DNA from: Phialocephala subalpina
Taxonomy: Eukaryota; Ascomycota; Leotiomycetes; Helotiales; Mollisiaceae
Direction of reading: 5' to 3'
Length of the DNA: 64,000 bases
Assembly (NCBI GenBank): GCA_900073065.1
Contig: FJOG01000017.1
Span: 740,149-804,148 of the forward strand
The position numbers and the translations under genes are program-made. Below are positions 43,396 to 55,733 of the stretch, piece after piece (position 1 is the stretch's first letter; each line of letters starts with the position of its first letter). The notes under the pieces are model-generated. The model had not been told where the DNA came from and searched no databases. It worked only from the letters and a program-made list of their open reading frames with translations.

Positions 43396-46300
43396 TCATA
43401 CACCAAAGTCCATCCCAACCTCATCCAGCGCCTTCCCAAGCCATTCCAATACCTCCTGATCCATAGCCGCCGCCCGCACCGCCTTAGCAAAGAGCGGATA
43501 CAACCTATGCAAATGCTTCTTGCCCTCACTTTCCACTCCCGGAGCATCTGGAATTGCATCCGGCTCACATCTCAACTTCACAAGCGCCTTCAAGATGTAG
43601 AGCAGCTCTTTCCTCTGTGACAGAGGCTGCGGCATTCGTCCTCGTAATGGTTGATCAGAGATGTATGCTCGGATTGTAAGACCCGCTCGTAGAATGAGGT
43701 ATGGAGCTGCAGCTTGTGCGAGCTTGATCCGAGCATCCGAGCCGTCGTGGACAGCGACCAGGGAAACGAGCTCGTCGAAGCAGATGTAGCTCATTTTTGA
43801 TCGAGGCGAAGGGACCGGATCCACAGTTCGTCCTTTCCGCGGCCGGTAGAGGAATGCGAGGAGTTCGTTTCCTGGCTGTGGTAATTCTTGTGGTTGAGGA
43901 GCGTGGATAAGTGACATGCGGAAGAGGGATTCGGTGTAGGTTCGTCGAGTCTTGTCTGGGATGACTGATGAGCCTAGGGCTGGTGTGATGAGCTCACGTA
44001 AAGTGAGGAAGGATGAGATGTCGAACTCTTGGTCGTCTTTGATGTTGACGGTCTCGGATACGTCTGAGCAATCAGCGTTCGTGATGCCATTGCCAATCGT
44101 GGCAACAGAGGACCAAATGGGCCGGAGGACATCTTCTTTCAGTTTATCATTGACAGCAACTGGAAGGACGGATTTGAGAACAGCCAAGGCCGATATGGTA
44201 GCCTGCCGCCAGGGTGAGAGGGTCTTAGTTGTGATGGAGAAGGAGTACTTAAGAACTATCGGTCTTGCGAGAGCTGAAAGAGCCGTAGCTAATGCACCAC
44301 TGCGATATACGTCGAGATCGGATGAGTGCGAAACTACCAATGTCTCTAGGAGGGACATCGAGGCTTTTGACAATGCAACATATGTTGGGCGTTGTGCTTC
44401 GCCACTTGCAGGACTTCTCGAATCAAAAGCTAGTCCTATGAACTCTGCTACTTGTCCGATCAAGGCAGCTGGAACGCCATCTATGTCTGTACGAATCATG
44501 CTCAGAGACTCTAGCACTTGGGTTTGTAGTGGTGTGAGGTAGTCGATGTCTGCAGAATAGGTTGCTGCTGTTGCTCGTTGGATAGTCTCTCGTAACAGAG
44601 TGATCATCCTTTGAACGCGCTGGTCGTCGATGTCGTTATGTATGAGTCGGTATATTTCTTGCAGCGCTGATACGTAAGCAAGTAGATAGTTCTGGTTGTC
44701 GAAACGTTTGTTCGTGGTATCTGAGCTGACCACTGGCATTGAATGGGACCAGAGACCCCAAGCAAGGTCAAGAGCAGTCCGGTCGAAATTCGTCCTCGAG
44801 GTAGACTCTAGATTACCTCGTGAAAGGATGAGTCGCATAGCCTTGAAGACAGCTGTGTTAATCTCAAGAATTTGGAATTCCAGTAGTTTCTTGAAGTGGC
44901 TTAAGAGTGTCTGCCAAGACTCGCCAAATGTGTCATGGCTGGAAAGTATGTCAAGGTAATCGGCAAGGAGATTTGTGATGCCATTGAGAACCACTACTGT
45001 CGTTTCATTCCATCCACTCTTGTCTTTGTCCGATACCGAGGACTCAGGATCATTGATGGCGGTCAATTGGTCTTCGATTGAGGAAAGCAGTCTGAACATG
45101 ACAGACTTTAGACAAATGGACCAAGCTTCCGATGTTAACTGGTCGCCATACGCATCGAAGATTCTCAGCAGAGTTTGTATAGCGCCTGGTACTCGTTAGT
45201 TCATAGCCTAGGTCTGGCAAGAGACATAATGAACTTACTGTTCCTCAACTCCAACCTCTCGTCTGCTGTCACAGCTGTCAGCCGTAGTAAAAGGAGCATC
45301 CACAATGCAGCGTCAGAAACTGCAAGGTCATCTCCAGAAGCCATTTGGCTGAGTGCTTCCTCGCTCGCGCCTTGAATCAAACCAGGACTCAACGAGAACG
45401 AGCTCGTCCGCCCAGATATGAAATCGGACAAGACCCAGAAGAAGGTCACAGTCTAGTACACCTTATAAGCCATTTCCTCCCTAAGTTTCTATGAAATACA
45501 TACCGTTAAAGAAATGTTCAGCTCGTCATCTTGAGTGCAAAAGTTATAAAGGGTATCAACGAGAATTATGAAGCAGGAGTTTGGCAGCGAAGACAAGAAA
45601 TCAGAGCAAATGAGTTGAAGAGAGCTGAAAGCAGATCGTATCAGTTTGGCAGAGCGAGTGGTGGAGGTTTTCGATCCTTTGATGCTGCCTTCGTAAATAG
45701 AATCATTCTTGACAAACACGCTCCCAGTGATGCTGAAGGCGATATCCCATCCGCTGACGAAAGTCTCGCCGCATTGCTCGAGAATGCTCTTGAGGCCCTC
45801 GAGGACTATTTTGTGAACATCGATGTCAGTTGAATGAATGGCCACTGACATCTCTCGGTCTCCGGACTCGAGTGGTTGTATCGTGTGTCTCAGAGTTTCG
45901 AGCAAACGAAGCTGAATAACGCCTCGCACATCCTCGGACAAAGACAGTGTCGCAGTAGCTGCTTCGATAATGAGACGAACAATGATTTCCGCTGCTCTTA
46001 GTCTCACGGAAGCTGGAGTAGAAGTCGAACAAGCAGCGGATACCAGCTCAGAGCTGAGGAGAGCATAGCCGCTGACTTCTGGCTCATAGGTCATCAGTCG
46101 ACCTATATTTATGCTTGCAACCTCGCCAAGCTTCGCCAATGCAAAGAGGTCTTCTTGGTGTGTGGTGGCTGCAGTGTTGAGACTCGTAATTCTGCGATGT
46201 GATGATGATGGTCGTCTGGTCTCGGGTGAAGGAGGTCCGGAGCTGACCGACCCTTCTGAAGGTTTAGGCAGTTCTTCTTTAATGAACAAAGAGCACAATG

Positions 46301-48714
46301 CTTTTATAACTTGCACAAACGGCTCGTTGGGAAAGTCAATCGTACTTTCAAGTAGGCGAGCAGCAGCTGTCTCCACGGCCTTGATCTCTGTGCCAAAGTT
46401 TGCTAGGAGTGGATTATTGTCGATCAATTGATTTTCTCCTTTCTGAGGTGTAGTTGGAGTCCTGACTTTAGTACTAGAGAAGAGCACCAAATCGGCTTGC
46501 TGGAGGGTGCCTAGGATGATACCCCAAGCAGTATCAAGCGTTGGTCCGAGAGCAATACCCAGATTCAAGAGTGCACGAAGGCAAAGCAAGTTCCGAGTAT
46601 TAAGAGAGGTTATGCCGGCATCCATTGATCCCAGTCGACCTCGTTCTGAGGGAAATGTGCCGACTAAGCTGTCCACACTCAAAAGACCTTTGGCGTTTTG
46701 GAACATCGTTTGCCTCTCGGAGGTTGGGGTAGCTGGTGGAGCAGGAGCAGGTGGTTGGTGAGTTAGAAGATTGGGTGGGACTGCAGCTTTGCCAAGTGTG
46801 GTCAAGAAAGCATCTCTTGGTGTAGACAGGCGCAAAAGTCCAGCTACATGGGTAAACTTCTGGAACGATCTGACGAGTCCATGATAGTAATCTTGGTCTA
46901 GTGCAGCGTTCAAAAAGGTGGAACAGGTAGCGAGGATTGCCGGCCAACAATCATCAACAATGCCGGCACAAATCTTGATATCGTTGAAGAGAGGATGAGT
47001 ATCGAGGTTCAATGGATTGACCGGCATGGGATTCTTCTTGGTGGACGTCCGTCTTTCCATCTTCGGTTTCGAGTCTGGTGTTGATGGGGCAGAGTTAGCA
47101 GAGTCTTTAGACTCCATCTCAGTTTGCCGTCCCTTCTTCCTGGGCCGATCTGGAACTGTCAAGGGAAGGATGAATTTTGCGAGTCCTTCCGAGAATCCGC
47201 TGACACAAGCTAGGGCAAGACTATAGATGTAGGATTCTGGGATGGACGGAGGTTCAGTCTTGTCTAACTGGTCAATACAGGGAACTCGTATTGTGCTCCA
47301 CTGGGTACTGATACCAGCAGCCGGTTCACTAGACCCAACAGAACTGCTGATTATTCCAGGAACCCCGCTTGCTTCAAGCATTGCTTGGTCCGACCCACCA
47401 CTGCTGGAGTTGGCAACCGGTATCGTCGACTGAGACCCAAGACCAATGACAGATGGCTTTTCGGTACTAAGTCTCACGAAGGCTGCTACCAAGTCTCGAA
47501 GGATCGCTTTCCTGCTTTCCTGAGAATCATACATCGCGTATATCCTTCTGATCAGAGAAGCATCAGCGAAAATGCCTCTCAGGGCCTCCATACATAACGA
47601 TCTCTTCCACAAAGCAGTGTCGTGGTCAAGCATATGCGTCAACAAGCTTAAAGCCATCTCACCCTCGCTTTTGAGTATGCTGAGGTGGTTCCGAATCAGG
47701 GTGAAGAGAATTCGTACGATTCTGACAGTAACCGCAAAGTTCAGCTTTTCCGACAAAGAACTGATAATAAATGGCATGACACGAATTCGAAGAATATTGG
47801 CTTGTTCTGGATGGATCAGAAAAATCTGGGCATGATTGGTCAAGACAGACTCAATCAACTCCAGTCCAAATGTCTGAGGTAGTCCGGTAGATCTGAGAAA
47901 CTTTGGTTTCTGAGACTCGGTAAGAAGGCAGAGATCGTTGAAGACCCTGTAGGCATCTAGAGATGCGGCCCGAAGCTGTATTGTTCCATCCTCAACGGGC
48001 GCTTCGCCAACAGTCGGAACCTCGAGTGCAACCTCTGCTTTCTAATTAGCATTTCTCCGAGACACAACATTCACTGGCAAGAACTGACTGTCTTCCACGA
48101 CCACTTTGTCAAACACTGACACCACTAGTTGTTGCAATGTTGCCGCTGCCGTGTTGTTGACTATGCCATTCTTGCTAGCTTGCAAAATAGTACATATGTT
48201 CAATGAGGTGGCCAGTAGCTCGCCTTTGAGCTCATCGGCATAGTTCTGAAGCAGGGAAGGCAGCGCCTGTAGAATTTTGAGCTGGACATCAAGCCCAGCA
48301 GATGTAGCTTCACGGAAAGCTTCGAGGACCTCTCTCAACCTCGACTTTGGAAGCGCACGTGATACAACCAGCCTTTGGAGGCAGACAATGGCAATTCCGG
48401 TGTACTTGGCATTCTTGCTACTGCAAGCAATGAGGAACGGCGTTATGAAATTCGGCCTTTGGGCGAGATCTAGTTTCATTAGAAAAGCTTCACTGTTTCA
48501 CATCAAGAGCACTTGCCTGCAGCTATCTGAGCTTCAGAGGTTGACCGGAGGCCCTTAAGCTCATCCAGTGACTTTTCTGCAGCCTTGTCATCTCAGCCAG
48601 GGATTCGTAAAGAGAGCATCTCAACACGTAACTTACATTTCGAAGCTCTGTATGCTTTCTTTTGCTTTCTGATATGAGATTCCCCAGCTCCGTAGCTAGT
48701 ATCTGAGCCGTCAT
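43396..48714 (-). CDS. MON2: Mon2, large Arf-GEF-like Golgi/endosome trafficking protein
   Basis: Six exons on the minus strand: 48714-48637, 48583-48517, 48469-48089, 48034-45504, 45452-45239, 45185-43396; 1686 aa, in line with yeast and human MON2. It is a scaffold related to Sec7 Arf-GEFs without the catalytic Sec7 domain and works with Dop1 in endosome-to-Golgi recycling. The DCB region (NFITPFLIACSSKNAKYTG, CLQRLVVSRALP) is followed by the HUS-like box QTFGLELIESVLTNHAQIF and a long HEAT-like helical body to the C-terminus. Intron 2 is GC-AG (GCAG|GCAAGT). Intron 3 is uncertain: a GTCAGT donor with a GCAG acceptor (54 nt) fits frame and length, but in-frame 27-33 nt alternatives exist. 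It is divergent from MMS2, 320 bp away. Confidence 0.92.
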
Positions 48715-49034
48715 GTTATCGTTTGAATTGCAATATCTCCATCATCTCTGACATTTCAGGAAGAGCATAAGTTTAAGGGCGAAGGAGCCTTGACGAGGTG
48801 GCCTCGTGATAATTAGCCGAACTTTCACCGGCCTGACCGTTGTTTAGAAAAGCACCCCGCCATCGAGCATCAACATCGCAACTTTGTGTCACGTTTGGTA
48901 CATTGCGGCCATTCTCCCTACAACTCTGCAACATTTTCCTACATCCTGGCTTACTCCATCTGCGACTGAATTTGTGCTTTCAAAGAACCTCATCGAACCA
49001 ACACACCACTTGACAATTAAAGCCGACCGGAAGG
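48715..49034. promoter_or_regulatory. Shared divergent promoter region, MON2/MMS2
   Basis: 320 bp between divergent start codons. No TATA box or known operator was recognised. The regulatory role is inferred from position. Confidence 0.45.
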
Positions 49035-49720
49035 ATGGGAGCTAAAGTACCAAGAAACTTCAGGCTGCTGGAGGAATTAGAGAAGGGAGAGAAGGGACTT
49101 GGAGCTGGTGAGCTTAAAGCTGGCATGAAGGCATATATCGCATGGTGCTAACACTTTAATTGCTTCAGAGGCATGTTCCTATGGTCTCGCAGAAGGAGAT
49201 GACCTGTTGATGTCCAACTGGAACGGCACGATCCTTGGTCCCCCACATGTATGTTCACACAAATCTCTTCTATCATTCTCCATGTGCGCTTGCTAACATG
49301 GCTATCTGCAGAGCGTCCACGAGAATCGAATCTACTCCCTCAAGATGCACTGCGGTGACCAGTACCCCGACAAGCCACCCACCATCCAGTTCATCAACGA
49401 AGTCAACCTCCCTTGTGTCAGCCCAAGAAATGGTGTTGTAAGTCTAGCTGGCATACAAAGCTTCTCTGCGGGTTATATGGGAATAGTTAGGCTGATGCGT
49501 GTGATAGGTCGACCCAGCCAAGTTGCCCTGCCTTGCCAACTGGACTCGAGACATGACCATGGAGACGGTTCTGATCGAGCTTCGAAGGTTTGTCTTTATA
49601 TTACTAATTTAAATGTCTCAGCCTTTCTGGGACTTTCACTGACTAAGCTCTACTAGATATATGGCCCATCCAGCAAACAAGAAACTTCCCCAGCCACCGG
49701 AAGGGTCTACCTATTCCTAG
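49035..49720 (+). CDS. MMS2: Ubiquitin-conjugating enzyme variant Mms2
   Basis: Five exons: 49035-49107, 49169-49248, 49312-49437, 49508-49587, 49657-49720; 140 aa, the standard UEV length. With Ubc13 it builds Lys63-linked ubiquitin chains in error-free post-replication repair, for example on [63 protein letters not shown], the [19 protein letters not shown] segment and the C-terminal [12 protein letters not shown] are diagnostic. The canonical E2 active-site HPN..C context is lost, as expected for a catalytically inactive variant. Intron donors are GTGAGC, GTATGT, GTAAGT and GTTTGT; sizes are 61-70 nt. Confidence 0.97.
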
Positions 49721-50046
49721 ATGTCTAGCCGAGACCTAGTGCTAGAGCCAGCGAGACTTGAAGTCAACGGTGGAATATACATGCTTACTTGCTACCGGGA
49801 AATGGGAAATGGGTTATGGAATATGACGAGACCAAGAATGGTTATGTGAAGACAAGGGAGACTGGGCTATGGCTGGCTTTCTTTAGGGATCTGGATGCAT
49901 CAGCGCGGCGAACAGGTCTTTATGTCTTTAAATGTGTGATGCGGAATGAGAATCGTCGAGTACCTCAAGTCTTGTTCTTGATATGTCCATTTGATATACA
50001 GTGATATACAATAATCAACGTGCTAGCCTACAAGAATTGTGGCACA
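49721..50046. other. Convergent intergenic region
   Basis: 3' regions of MMS2 (+) and the LYR gene (-). A small ORF at 49789-50004 is unrecognisable. Confidence 0.55.
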
Positions 50047-51535
50047 TCAGAAACTAGCTCTTCCTCCAGCCTTCCACTTCTGGTGAGCCTGGGATTTTCC
50101 CCGTGCAGCAGACTTGTCTGGCTTCTCCCCCGGTCTTCCTGCTCCTGTGATCCCGAGCGGAGACTTGCCCAGCCTTTCTTCTGGTGTTCCTATTCTCGTG
50201 ATCCTGAGCTGTTTTCCCCGCCCCGCAGAGTTGCCCAGCTTCTCCGTCATGACTTTGATCTTTTCCTCCACCTTCTCCTGACGAGTCTGCCCAACTATTT
50301 CATCTTTTCTTACTCCGAGAGGCTTTTGTTGTTCAGCAACCTTCTCCAGCTTCTCAATTGTACCTTCCTTGATTTTCTTCTCTATTTTCTCCATATTTTT
50401 CAAATGCCTCCTCTCTCTCCTTTCTTCCTCCGCCAAATTCTTCTCCTGCTCAATAATCTCAGCCATCTTCTCACCCAACTTCTTCGCTTTCTTCCCTTCC
50501 CTATTATTTGCCTTCCACGTATCGTTTATCGCCCTCTTTGCCGCGCTAGTCCAGGAATCATACCAGTACGGGCCGGGCTTCCACTCATCCTCCCCCGCCT
50601 GCTCATCAACCTCCCATTCCAAGGAAGGATCCAATTTCGGATCGGGCTTCCACTTTTGCTCTTCCTCATCAACCTCCAATTCCAAAGATTGGTCTTTTCT
50701 TCCTTCTTTCGAGCTGTCTACTTGATCATAATGTTCCAAAATCTTATCCCAACCATCTTCCAATTCTCCCATAGCCACCAACTCGTCCATCTCATCTATA
50801 CGTTCATACCTCAGATGTTTCTTCTTGACCTTGTTCCTCAATATTCTAGACAGATATGGACTTTGTGGTTTCTTGAATCGGAGAAATGGGAAGACGCTAT
50901 GGACACCGACGAGTTTCGGGACATGTCTTCGGCCGGTCAATTTTTCTTTCGGCAGAGGGCGAATATCCACTAATTTTGGAGCTCCGGGGTAGGGTGTGAT
51001 GCATGGACGTCTTGGTGGGGGTTTGGGAGGGCAGGCAATACGTGCGGCTTGGTATTCTTGGGAGAGGGTTCGGAGGAGGGTGTGGACTTGAGCGAGGGAG
51101 GGATTGGGGGCATTGGCGGGCGAGAGCGAGGCGTGGTGGAGGAGAGAATGAACCTGTTGAAGTATTCATTAGCATGCAATTCTACGGATGTAGAGGAGCA
51201 GCAAGAGAGGAAAGAAGATGCAGAAGAGCAGGAGCAGATTTACGAACAGCATAACCACTTTCCAATGCCGGCACAATCACCCTGGGACCCGTGAGATACA
51301 CATTCTTCCTAAACGCCTTCTGAATCAAATGTTTAATCGGACCAGTCTTCCCTCGCAGAGGGATGTCATCGGGAATAGGTATGTGTGGGCATTGCTTGAG
51401 AAGAGCGCGGTACAGCGCGATACCTGCTTGCTGTTAGAAAGATTTAGGAGCTGCCGGACATTGGAGAGGTATAATCGTACAAGCTATACGGTGAGCGCTT
51501 GATTTGCGCGGGAGGAATTGGCCGGGGGCTGGCAT
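50047..51535 (-). CDS. LYR-motif protein with long charged C-terminal region, probably mitochondrial
   Basis: Three exons on the minus strand: 51535-51490, 51423-51248, 51153-50047; 442 aa. Joining exons 1 and 2 gives FLPRKSSAHRIALYRALLKQ, with the L-Y-R signature of LYRM (Complex1_LYR) proteins at the start of a helix. KHLIQKAFRKNVYL then gives the family's second helix with its Phe. LYR proteins act with acyl carrier protein in mitochondrial assembly tasks. The third exon continues the conserved part (VHSLLHHASLSPANAP, YQAARIACPP, PKLVDIRPLP, VFPFLRFKKPQSPYLSRIL), then a long Glu/Lys-rich, probably coiled-coil segment (residues about 215-380) and a basic Gly-rich tail. Intron 2 uses a weak GTTCGT donor. 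The start was chosen because only this ATG keeps frame through a GTATAG donor. Confidence 0.75.
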
Positions 51536-51906
51536 TCATTTGTTGGTCGATCATGGAGGTCGCTGGAGGAAGATGTTGGAGCCTCAGATTTTTGATATTC
51601 GCGTTGTCACGTGCAATGACTTACGGACAGGGATAATAGGGGGCTGTTGGGGAGTCACCATTCGCTTGAGAGGAGGGGGGAGTTTGACATGCTGATTACT
51701 GAAAACTTATGTTTGGTGTAGAGAGGACATTGGCTGAGGAGAGTGAGTTTCATCGACAATTGAAATTGTGTGAGAAATCAATTATTTCTAGAGTAGGCAT
51801 TCCGCCGAAACTCCCTCGCGATGCAGCCATTTTCACCATTTTTAAATGTTCCTCCCTCCTCGGAACACCGAAACATACCGCTGAATTACTTTCAAAGAAA
51901 CCGGAA
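51536..51906. other. Intergenic between two minus-strand genes
   Basis: LYR promoter and 3' region of the next gene. Nothing was recognised. Confidence 0.55.
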
Positions 51907-53050
51907 CTACAAACATCCATCACTCCTCATCCTCCTCTGCTGCTGCCATGCCTCCTCCATCGTCTCGTACCATTCTCCGTCCTTTCCTTCGTCACCATCC
52001 ACCTCCTCAATGACCCGGCGGCCATTCTCGTCATGCTTCTCGGATTGGCGGGACTTGTGCTTGTGCTCACAAAGTCCGTAATTTCCTGCACAACTTTCGT
52101 GCTCGACGACCTCCAGAAGGGCGGACTTAAGTTGTTTCACGTGTTGGAGTTCAATGAAGTATTCCGCTTCGGGGGCATCGTACTCCGACCAGTCAACGGG
52201 AGATTGCCGGAGGAAAGCCTTCTTCATAGCCATGCGGGACTTACTGCGGAGAAGGGGAGTGAAACCAACACCGGAGAGACGCTGGACATGGGTAATATGA
52301 GGTGCAGAGCGAGTACGATCATGATGAGCATCGAGGATAGGTCGGACATTGGCAGGCAGGGAGGAGGTGCGGGGAGGAATTTGGACTCTTTCGGAAGGAC
52401 CATCTTTGGTGGTGGCCGGGCCAGGGATGGCGGACTCCTCTTCGAACAGCGAGTACTCATCCTCTCCGTAGACTTTTCCGCGGTTCTGTTCAGCCATACT
52501 GGAAAAGAATGTCAGTGATTGTGTGGGACAGTATTCCAGCTCTGAAAACTCACTTTCTACGCTGAATGAAACCTATTTCTGTGGTATCTACACACTCTTC
52601 AGGTCGCGAGATGTCCTTGAGTATGGATTGCGATGGATCAGTGTCCGAGGATAGCTGGGTCTTTGTACTGGGAGAGCTTGACAGTTTCCTCGTGAAGGCA
52701 GATATCCTTATGCTGATGCTGTGTCGTAGGCTTCGTCTGCGCTCCACAGGGTCTTCGATGTTCTTCTCCAGAGGTGATTGCTGTATATCTGCTTGCGCTT
52801 GCTCTTGGTTCGTAGAAGGCGAAGAAGAGAAAGAGAACGGGCTTCGGAACAAGATTGGCTTAGAGACGCGCCGTGGTGTTGAATTGCCGTCGATGTTGTT
52901 GCTTCGTGGCTTCGCTTCTAAGGGATCAGGGGTTTCCAAAGTACTCGATGATGGTCCTTTCGCGTCCGTCTCTAAGAAGCCTGAAGAGGCATGAGAATTG
53001 TGGTCTTTGGAGGTTGCAGAGACAGATGTGTTTGTAGATCGGGGAGCCAT
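51907..53050 (-). CDS. Unknown fungal protein with disordered N-terminal half
   Basis: Two exons on the minus strand: 53050-52554 and 52498-51907; 362 aa. The 55-nt intron has a GTGAGT donor and TTCCAG acceptor, and joining gives QRRKNMAEQNRGKVYGEDEY. The first half is Ser/Thr/Pro-rich with Arg-Ser clusters (VERRRSLRHSISIRIS, FTRKLSSSPS) that could be phosphosites. The second half is more conserved-looking: GFTPLLRSKSRMAMKKAFLR, DWSEYDAPEAEYFIELQHVK, and a Cys/His segment (CAGNYGLCEHKHK) followed by an acidic stretch. I do not recognise the family and see no signal peptide or membrane segment. The second exon alone begins with a Met codon, so a shorter product is possible. Confidence 0.65.
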
Positions 53051-53313
53051 TTTCGCGAGGTCCTGGCCATAGCCAGATCGTAAAATTCACGCACTCGATT
53101 CCACCAGTATCGCTGGCCCTTCCGGCTCGATTTTGAAACCGATATCGTGAAAGAAATTTGCAGTGCAAAGGATATCTTCCCAGCATCCAGGAAATCTGGA
53201 CTACGAATTAATTATGCGGGGGAGCTGCACAGCGGTGTACAATAGTCCAAGTCACAATCCCATGGTTCCCGCAAGTCTGCGGGAGCTTTACCATTAAGGG
53301 GGGAAGTCAAGGA

Positions 53314-55733
53314 CTAGAACCCAGCTTTGACAGCGGCCACGATAGCTGCATTTACATCAGCGAGCCTGAATCCAGGAGCTCGGCCTAAGCAGACTGCGTG
53401 GCTCAGAATCCCTATACGATTTCGTCAGTTTGTTTTCTAAAGTAGAAATTAGTTTCTGTTGCCAGACACGTACCTTCCAACAAGGTATTGACATTGATCG
53501 TCACCAAACGTTTTTCCGTGGAGGACCGGACACTGGCTGCAGTCTCAGGAGTCTGGTTCGGTGCCGGGGTTGGGAGGGTGTTGAAGATGGGGTCGATATT
53601 GCTGGCATCAGTTCCGGAGCCATCCATCGACCATAGTGTGATCGGGAATGGGAAACTCTTACAGCCGGGCTTATTGTAATCGTAATTCTGAGCCAGACTG
53701 GTCATAAGTATCCTATCTGCAGGACTTGCTGGTGTCTTCGGAGATGGAAGCGTTGGTAAAGTGTCGACACTGTCACTCCTTGGAGATGCAGCTTCTGCCA
53801 AGATGGAAGCATCGAGTTCAGCAGTGACATAGTCTGCGGCTGCAGGAATTTCAAGGCCACGGCCGCGAAGGTATCCTTCGACATCATTTGCATCGAAGAA
53901 TTCTCCTTCGAATCCTGGCAGAGTACATTTCATGTCCTCTTGCATGAACTCCTGTGCCTGGCCAACATTAGGGGAGAATGGACCCATGGAATAGCCAGTC
54001 CGAAACTTGGGCATGAGGTCCCCATCGATTTCGTTGTCATGGTTTGGATAGAAAGTTCCTGCTCCACCAATATGAACGAATGGATTGCGCCAGTTCTGAA
54101 GTGATTCTTTGTCAGAACTTGCAAGTTTCTTCCTCAATCTTGCAGTGATATTTTCCTTGTTGTCGTACATCAATGTGAGGCCGAAAACTTCCTGGAAGCG
54201 CTCCTTTGGTGGGTTCTCAGCTGTAATAAGCTTATATGCTCGTTCAAGAGAGGCCCTCTGAATACGTCGTGCGAATGAAGATTCCCCAAAGGACAGTGTC
54301 TTCGGTAGTGGCGGCTGATTCTGAGCGAAGAAGTTTTGAGAGTAATTTTCCATAGGAGGAACATCAACCCGGTATTGTTGAAAATCCATCAAATCAAAGG
54401 GGAAGCTTGCATTGTCTTCTGTCGGTCGAGTAATGACTTGAAGATCTCCTGGGCGTGTCCGATGCTCATATGTATGAAGCTGATTATCGAGTGATATTTC
54501 CTCGACCGGACTATCCGAATTGGACAATCGACCAATATATCCACCATAAGATGCAACCGGCGGCTCGGACGTCTGTGGGCTTTCTTCCTGCTGCTTTTTC
54601 AGTTCTGTTCGGGCGATTTTAGTTCGTCGACCAGAGTCAGAGTCCCCATGCTTTCCACTTTCTTCATGCTGCTCATCTTGACTTCCTTCATCGTGCATGC
54701 TCGACTTGGCCAAAGCCAGAAATCTCTCGGTCGTTGACTGGAGTTGTTGGCCGAACTCTGGCTCTCGTTGAAGTAGACCTTGACCCACGGCATAGTCGTA
54801 GAGGTTGATGAAAATATTGCTCATCTCCTCATTTGTGCCTTTGAGATCCTGGACCTGCTTCTCCAGCGAGGTGATAGTGGTCTCTTTCCGGTTCCGGTAA
54901 GCTCTTTGAGCCATCCGGATCTGAGTCCGTCTCCTCTACACGCAATTAGACGCTGAATGATATAGCTTCACGTGACGGGATAGGAGACAATTGGAGATGA
55001 GGTCTTTCAGAGTCTTCAGAAAAAGCAAAAAAGTTCCGTTTTGGGAAACACGTGAAGAGAGTGAAAAAGAGAGTCCAAATTGAAAGAGAGTGGTAAAACT
55101 TACATCTGCGGCAGTCTCATCTTTTGTGTCGACTCGTGGTCTTCCTCTGGCTTTCTTTCGAGCCTCTTCGTCCTCGTCGGCATTCTGGGTGTCAATCTTG
55201 TGCTTCTTCCTTCGCTTTGCCCCCTTTTCGTAGTCATCACTGTTCGTTCTCATGTCCAGGCCCAGTCTCAATTCTGGTGTATTGGCAATCCCAAATGGGA
55301 GTACCTGGTCATGCTGATTTCTTACCCTGGCCCCTTGAGTTGTAATCGACAATCTTCCATCGTCGTAGCTCTCTGCATTCAAGATTCCCAGCGAATGGTT
55401 GCCAAAGTTTTGCGACATCTGTGAGGCAACGTGATACCCGGGGTTGAAAGAAAGTGTCTCCATGTTCCGTGATGTGGGTAGGACGTAATTATTTAGTCCA
55501 CTCCTTGACTGTGACACGTCTAGTCGGTGGGGAAGATGTTGAAGGACGTTGGCGTGTTGATTAGGGGATCCACGGCCATCGGCGGCCTTTGGCAGCTGAT
55601 CTTGACTAGTTCCAGGATGTTCTGAGCTAGAGGTATTGGATGTGCCGGTATCTGAGGTGTTTCGCATTGCAGCTGCAGCTTGATGAAGAATTGTTAAGGC
55701 ATAATCATCATTGTGAAAAGAGAACCCGTCCAT
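53314..55733 (-). CDS. bZIP transcription factor (fungal, Yap-like basic region)
   Basis: Three exons on the minus strand: 55733-55104, 54935-53474, 53411-53314; 729 aa. A disordered N-terminus with a nuclear-localisation-like patch (GAKRRKKHKI) and KKARGRPRVDTKDE precedes the basic region, which is split by the first intron: TAAD joins RRRTQIRMAQRAYRNRKE. The leucine-zipper part ITSLEKQVQDLKGTNEEMS follows at about residues 230-255. The Asn invariant in most bZIP basic regions is Ile here (TQIRMAQRAYR). The rest is a long fungal regulatory region. The last exon adds ILSHAVCLGRAPGFRLADVN and ends VAAVKAGF. The 168-nt first intron contains no alternative basic region. Its targets are unknown. 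Confidence 0.88.

Noticed and set aside
48042..48074. 33-nt intron in MON2 with a GTGAAT donor
   Set aside because: It is shorter than every other intron here. A 54-nt alternative with a possible branch site fits the frame as well.
50020..50973. 317-codon ORF on the + strand, Leu/Ser/Phe-rich
   Set aside because: It is antisense to the LYR gene's third exon. Its hydrophobicity comes from the complement of Glu/Lys codons.
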